Below, in pieces: positions 6,338 through 7,365 of a stretch of 7,365 nt of DNA. The stretch's first letter is position 1. Each line of letters begins with the position of its first letter. Made by a program: the position numbers and the translations under genes. The notes beneath the pieces are model-generated. The model was given only the letters and a program-made list of their open reading frames with translations, was not told where the DNA came from and made no database searches. Where the stretch lies: contig JALGTD010000071.1 in the NCBI GenBank assembly GCA_029821515.1, positions 1 to 7,365 of the forward strand, read 5' to 3'. This DNA is from Candidatus Zipacnadia bacterium (lineage in GTDB: Bacteria; Armatimonadota; Zipacnadia; Zipacnadales; Zipacnadaceae).

Positions 6338-7247
6338 CTTCCTCCGTCAGCCGCATATAGAGTTGTTCCAGCGTTTCACGATGAGGAATCAAGCCGAAGA
6401 CGCGCAGGCCCTCGTCCACCAGCATCTCATTGACATCGGCGACGGCGTGCGGTGGACAATAAACCTCCACACCCTTTCGTCGGCTGCGCACCTCATTGAC
6501 GGCTTGATAGCCGCGCAGGATTCGCAAGGCCCGCTGGGGGTCGTCGGTCAATACTTCCAGCCGCACCTGCCGGCTGCCCAATAGCTCTTCAACCGGACCA
6601 CCGGCAACGACCTGCCCGTTGAGCAGCACGGCCACGTGGGTACACAACTCTTCAACCTCGTGGAGCAGATGGGTGGACAAAAATACCGTAACTGACCGTT
6701 CCCGGTTGAGCTTCCGCAGCAGGTTGCGGACTTCCACCTGCCCGCGAGGATCCAGTCCGGAGGCCGGCTCGTCCAGGATCAATACTTCGGGCCTCGGCAC
6801 CAACGCCTGAGCCAGATACAGGCGCTGGCGCATTCCGTGGGAATAAGTGGCTACGCGGTCATTCCCCCGCTCCGCCAGCCCCACCAGCTCCAGGACCTCG
6901 TCTATCTGCTGACGGGAGACGCCTCCCGACAGTGAGGCCAACAGTTTCAGGTTATCCCGACCGGACAGGTATCCGTAGAAAGCCGCCTCCTCGACCATCA
7001 CGCCGACGCAGTGACGCTTACGAACTGGCACTGAGCCAGCCGGGCGCCCAAACAGGCGGGCCTGGCCACCATTGGCGCGCACCAGCCCGGTGAGCACGCG
7101 GATGGCAGTGGTCTTACCGGCACCGTTAGGCCCCAACAATCCGTAGATTTGGCCCGACTCCACCGCTATATCCAGCCCGCGCAGCGCCCAGGTGCGGCCA
7201 TAGCGCTTGGTGAGGCCCTGAGTTTCGATGACAGCTTCACTGCTCAT
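6309..7247 (-). CDS. ABC transporter ATP-binding protein (BcrA/CcmA-type)
   Basis: A 312-residue cytoplasmic ATPase that should drive the adjacent permease. Motifs in order: Walker A GPNGAGKTT at 39-47; a Q-loop region reading MVEEAAFYGYLSGRDNL (84-100), with Glu where most ATPases have Gln, a variant I recall from BcrA-type exporters; the signature YSHGMRQRL at 135-143 in place of LSGGQ, also typical of this subfamily; Walker B LILDEP at 156-161; the D-loop SGLDP; and switch His193 in STHLLHEVEELC. About 90 residues follow as a C-terminal extension, normal for DrrA/BcrA-type proteins. Start: the frame is open to an ATG at 7319, but the ATG at 7247 is preferred. It gives MSSEAVIETQGLTKRYG, the usual first strand, has AGGGGAG nine bases upstream, and leaves a consensus TATAAT just ahead. 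It is the first gene of the run. Confidence 0.95.
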   Translation of the reverse strand: MSSEAVIETQGLTKRYGRTWALRGLDIAVESGQIYGLLGPNGAGKTTAIRVLTGLVRANGGQARLFGRPAGSVPVRKRHCVGVMVEEAAFYGYLSGRDNLKLLASLSGGVSRQQIDEVLELVGLAERGNDRVATYSHGMRQRLYLAQALVPRPEVLILDEPASGLDPRGQVEVRNLLRKLNRERSVTVFLSTHLLHEVEELCTHVAVLLNGQVVAGGPVEELLGSRQVRLEVLTDDPQRALRILRGYQAVNEVRSRRKGVEVYCPPHAVADVNEMLVDEGLRVFGLIPHRETLEQLYMRLTEEDEATPTADN

Positions 7248-7256
7248 ATTCGGCTG

Positions 7257-7272
7257 CTCCCCTATTATTATA
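7257..7272 (-). promoter_or_regulatory. Candidate -10 box (TATAAT) and ribosome binding site for the ABC transporter run
   Basis: On the minus strand a perfect TATAAT (7272-7267) lies 19 bases before the ATG at 7247, followed by AGGGGAG (7263-7257). At usual spacing transcription would start near 7260, giving a leader of about 13 bases that keeps GGAG. No hexamer 16-18 bases upstream resembles TTGACA and there is no TGn extension, so the promoter is plausible but weak, or depends on an activator. Confidence 0.4.
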
Positions 7273-7330
7273 CCCCACCTATGATAGCAGAACCTAAGCC
7301 GATACGTCCATGACGACACAGAGCAAGAAG

Positions 7331-7359
7331 TTGCTGGCTTGACGAAAGAATGTTACAAT
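7331..7359 (+). promoter_or_regulatory. Candidate outward-facing promoter at the right edge
   Basis: On the plus strand TTGCTG (7331-7336) lies 17 bases from TACAAT (7354-7359), which carries an extended -10 TG (TGTTACAAT). The -10 is good and the -35 poor. It would drive a divergent gene beyond the window. The -35 lies in a small inverted repeat, AGCAA-GAAG-TTGCT (7322-7335). No gene is visible in the 118 bases between the ATPase start and the window end. Confidence 0.3.
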
Positions 7360-7365
7360 TGGTAA

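Noticed and set aside
7339..7359. TTGACG and TACAAT as a promoter pair
   Set aside because: The two hexamers are only nine bases apart, far short of the 16-18 needed. The pairing of TTGCTG with TACAAT at 17 bases is the better reading.

Overview
The window is about 57-58 % G+C by eye and densely packed. Seven protein genes, all on the minus strand, read from the right end of the window to the left, and the last runs off the left edge. Sec-type signal peptides, a lipobox protein, a LolA-like protein and a secreted M16 peptidase point to a bacterium with a well-developed envelope, most likely a diderm. Nothing identifies the species. An under-sampled diderm lineage such as Armatimonadota is possible, but this is only a low-confidence inference. 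There are no RNA genes, insertion sequences, CRISPR arrays or phage genes.

Layout in transcription order: (i) 7365-7248, a non-coding leader with a perfect TATAAT on the minus strand and a possible outward-facing promoter on the plus strand; (ii) 7247-6309, a BcrA-type ABC ATPase; (iii) 6337-5489, its six-helix ABC-2 permease, overlapping the ATPase by 29 bases; (iv) 5478-4819, an exported LolA/RseB-like protein; (v) 4859 (or 4829)-3984, a single-pass membrane protein whose cytoplasmic half resembles a degenerate ECF sigma region 2; (vi) 3987-2215, a TPR lipoprotein with a central domain resembling a C39/BtrH-type peptidase fold that lacks the catalytic residues, joined to (v) by an ATGA overlap; (vii) 2174-1395, a YprB-like DEDD exonuclease; (viii) 91 non-coding bases; (ix) 1303 to the left edge, a secreted M16 zinc peptidase with an intact HxxEH motif.

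Items ii-vi overlap or sit within 10 bases of each other and are probably one transcript. The exonuclease (gap 40) and peptidase (gap 91) may be read through. A working picture, by inference, is an envelope module: an ABC-2 exporter, a LolA-fold extracytoplasmic protein, a membrane protein that could link the periplasm to a sigma-like cytoplasmic domain, and a lipoprotein scaffold. The exonuclease and peptidase look like neighbours with independent functions. The most unusual parts are the sigma-like membrane protein next to a LolA/RseB-fold protein, and the lipoprotein with the apparently dead peptidase domain.
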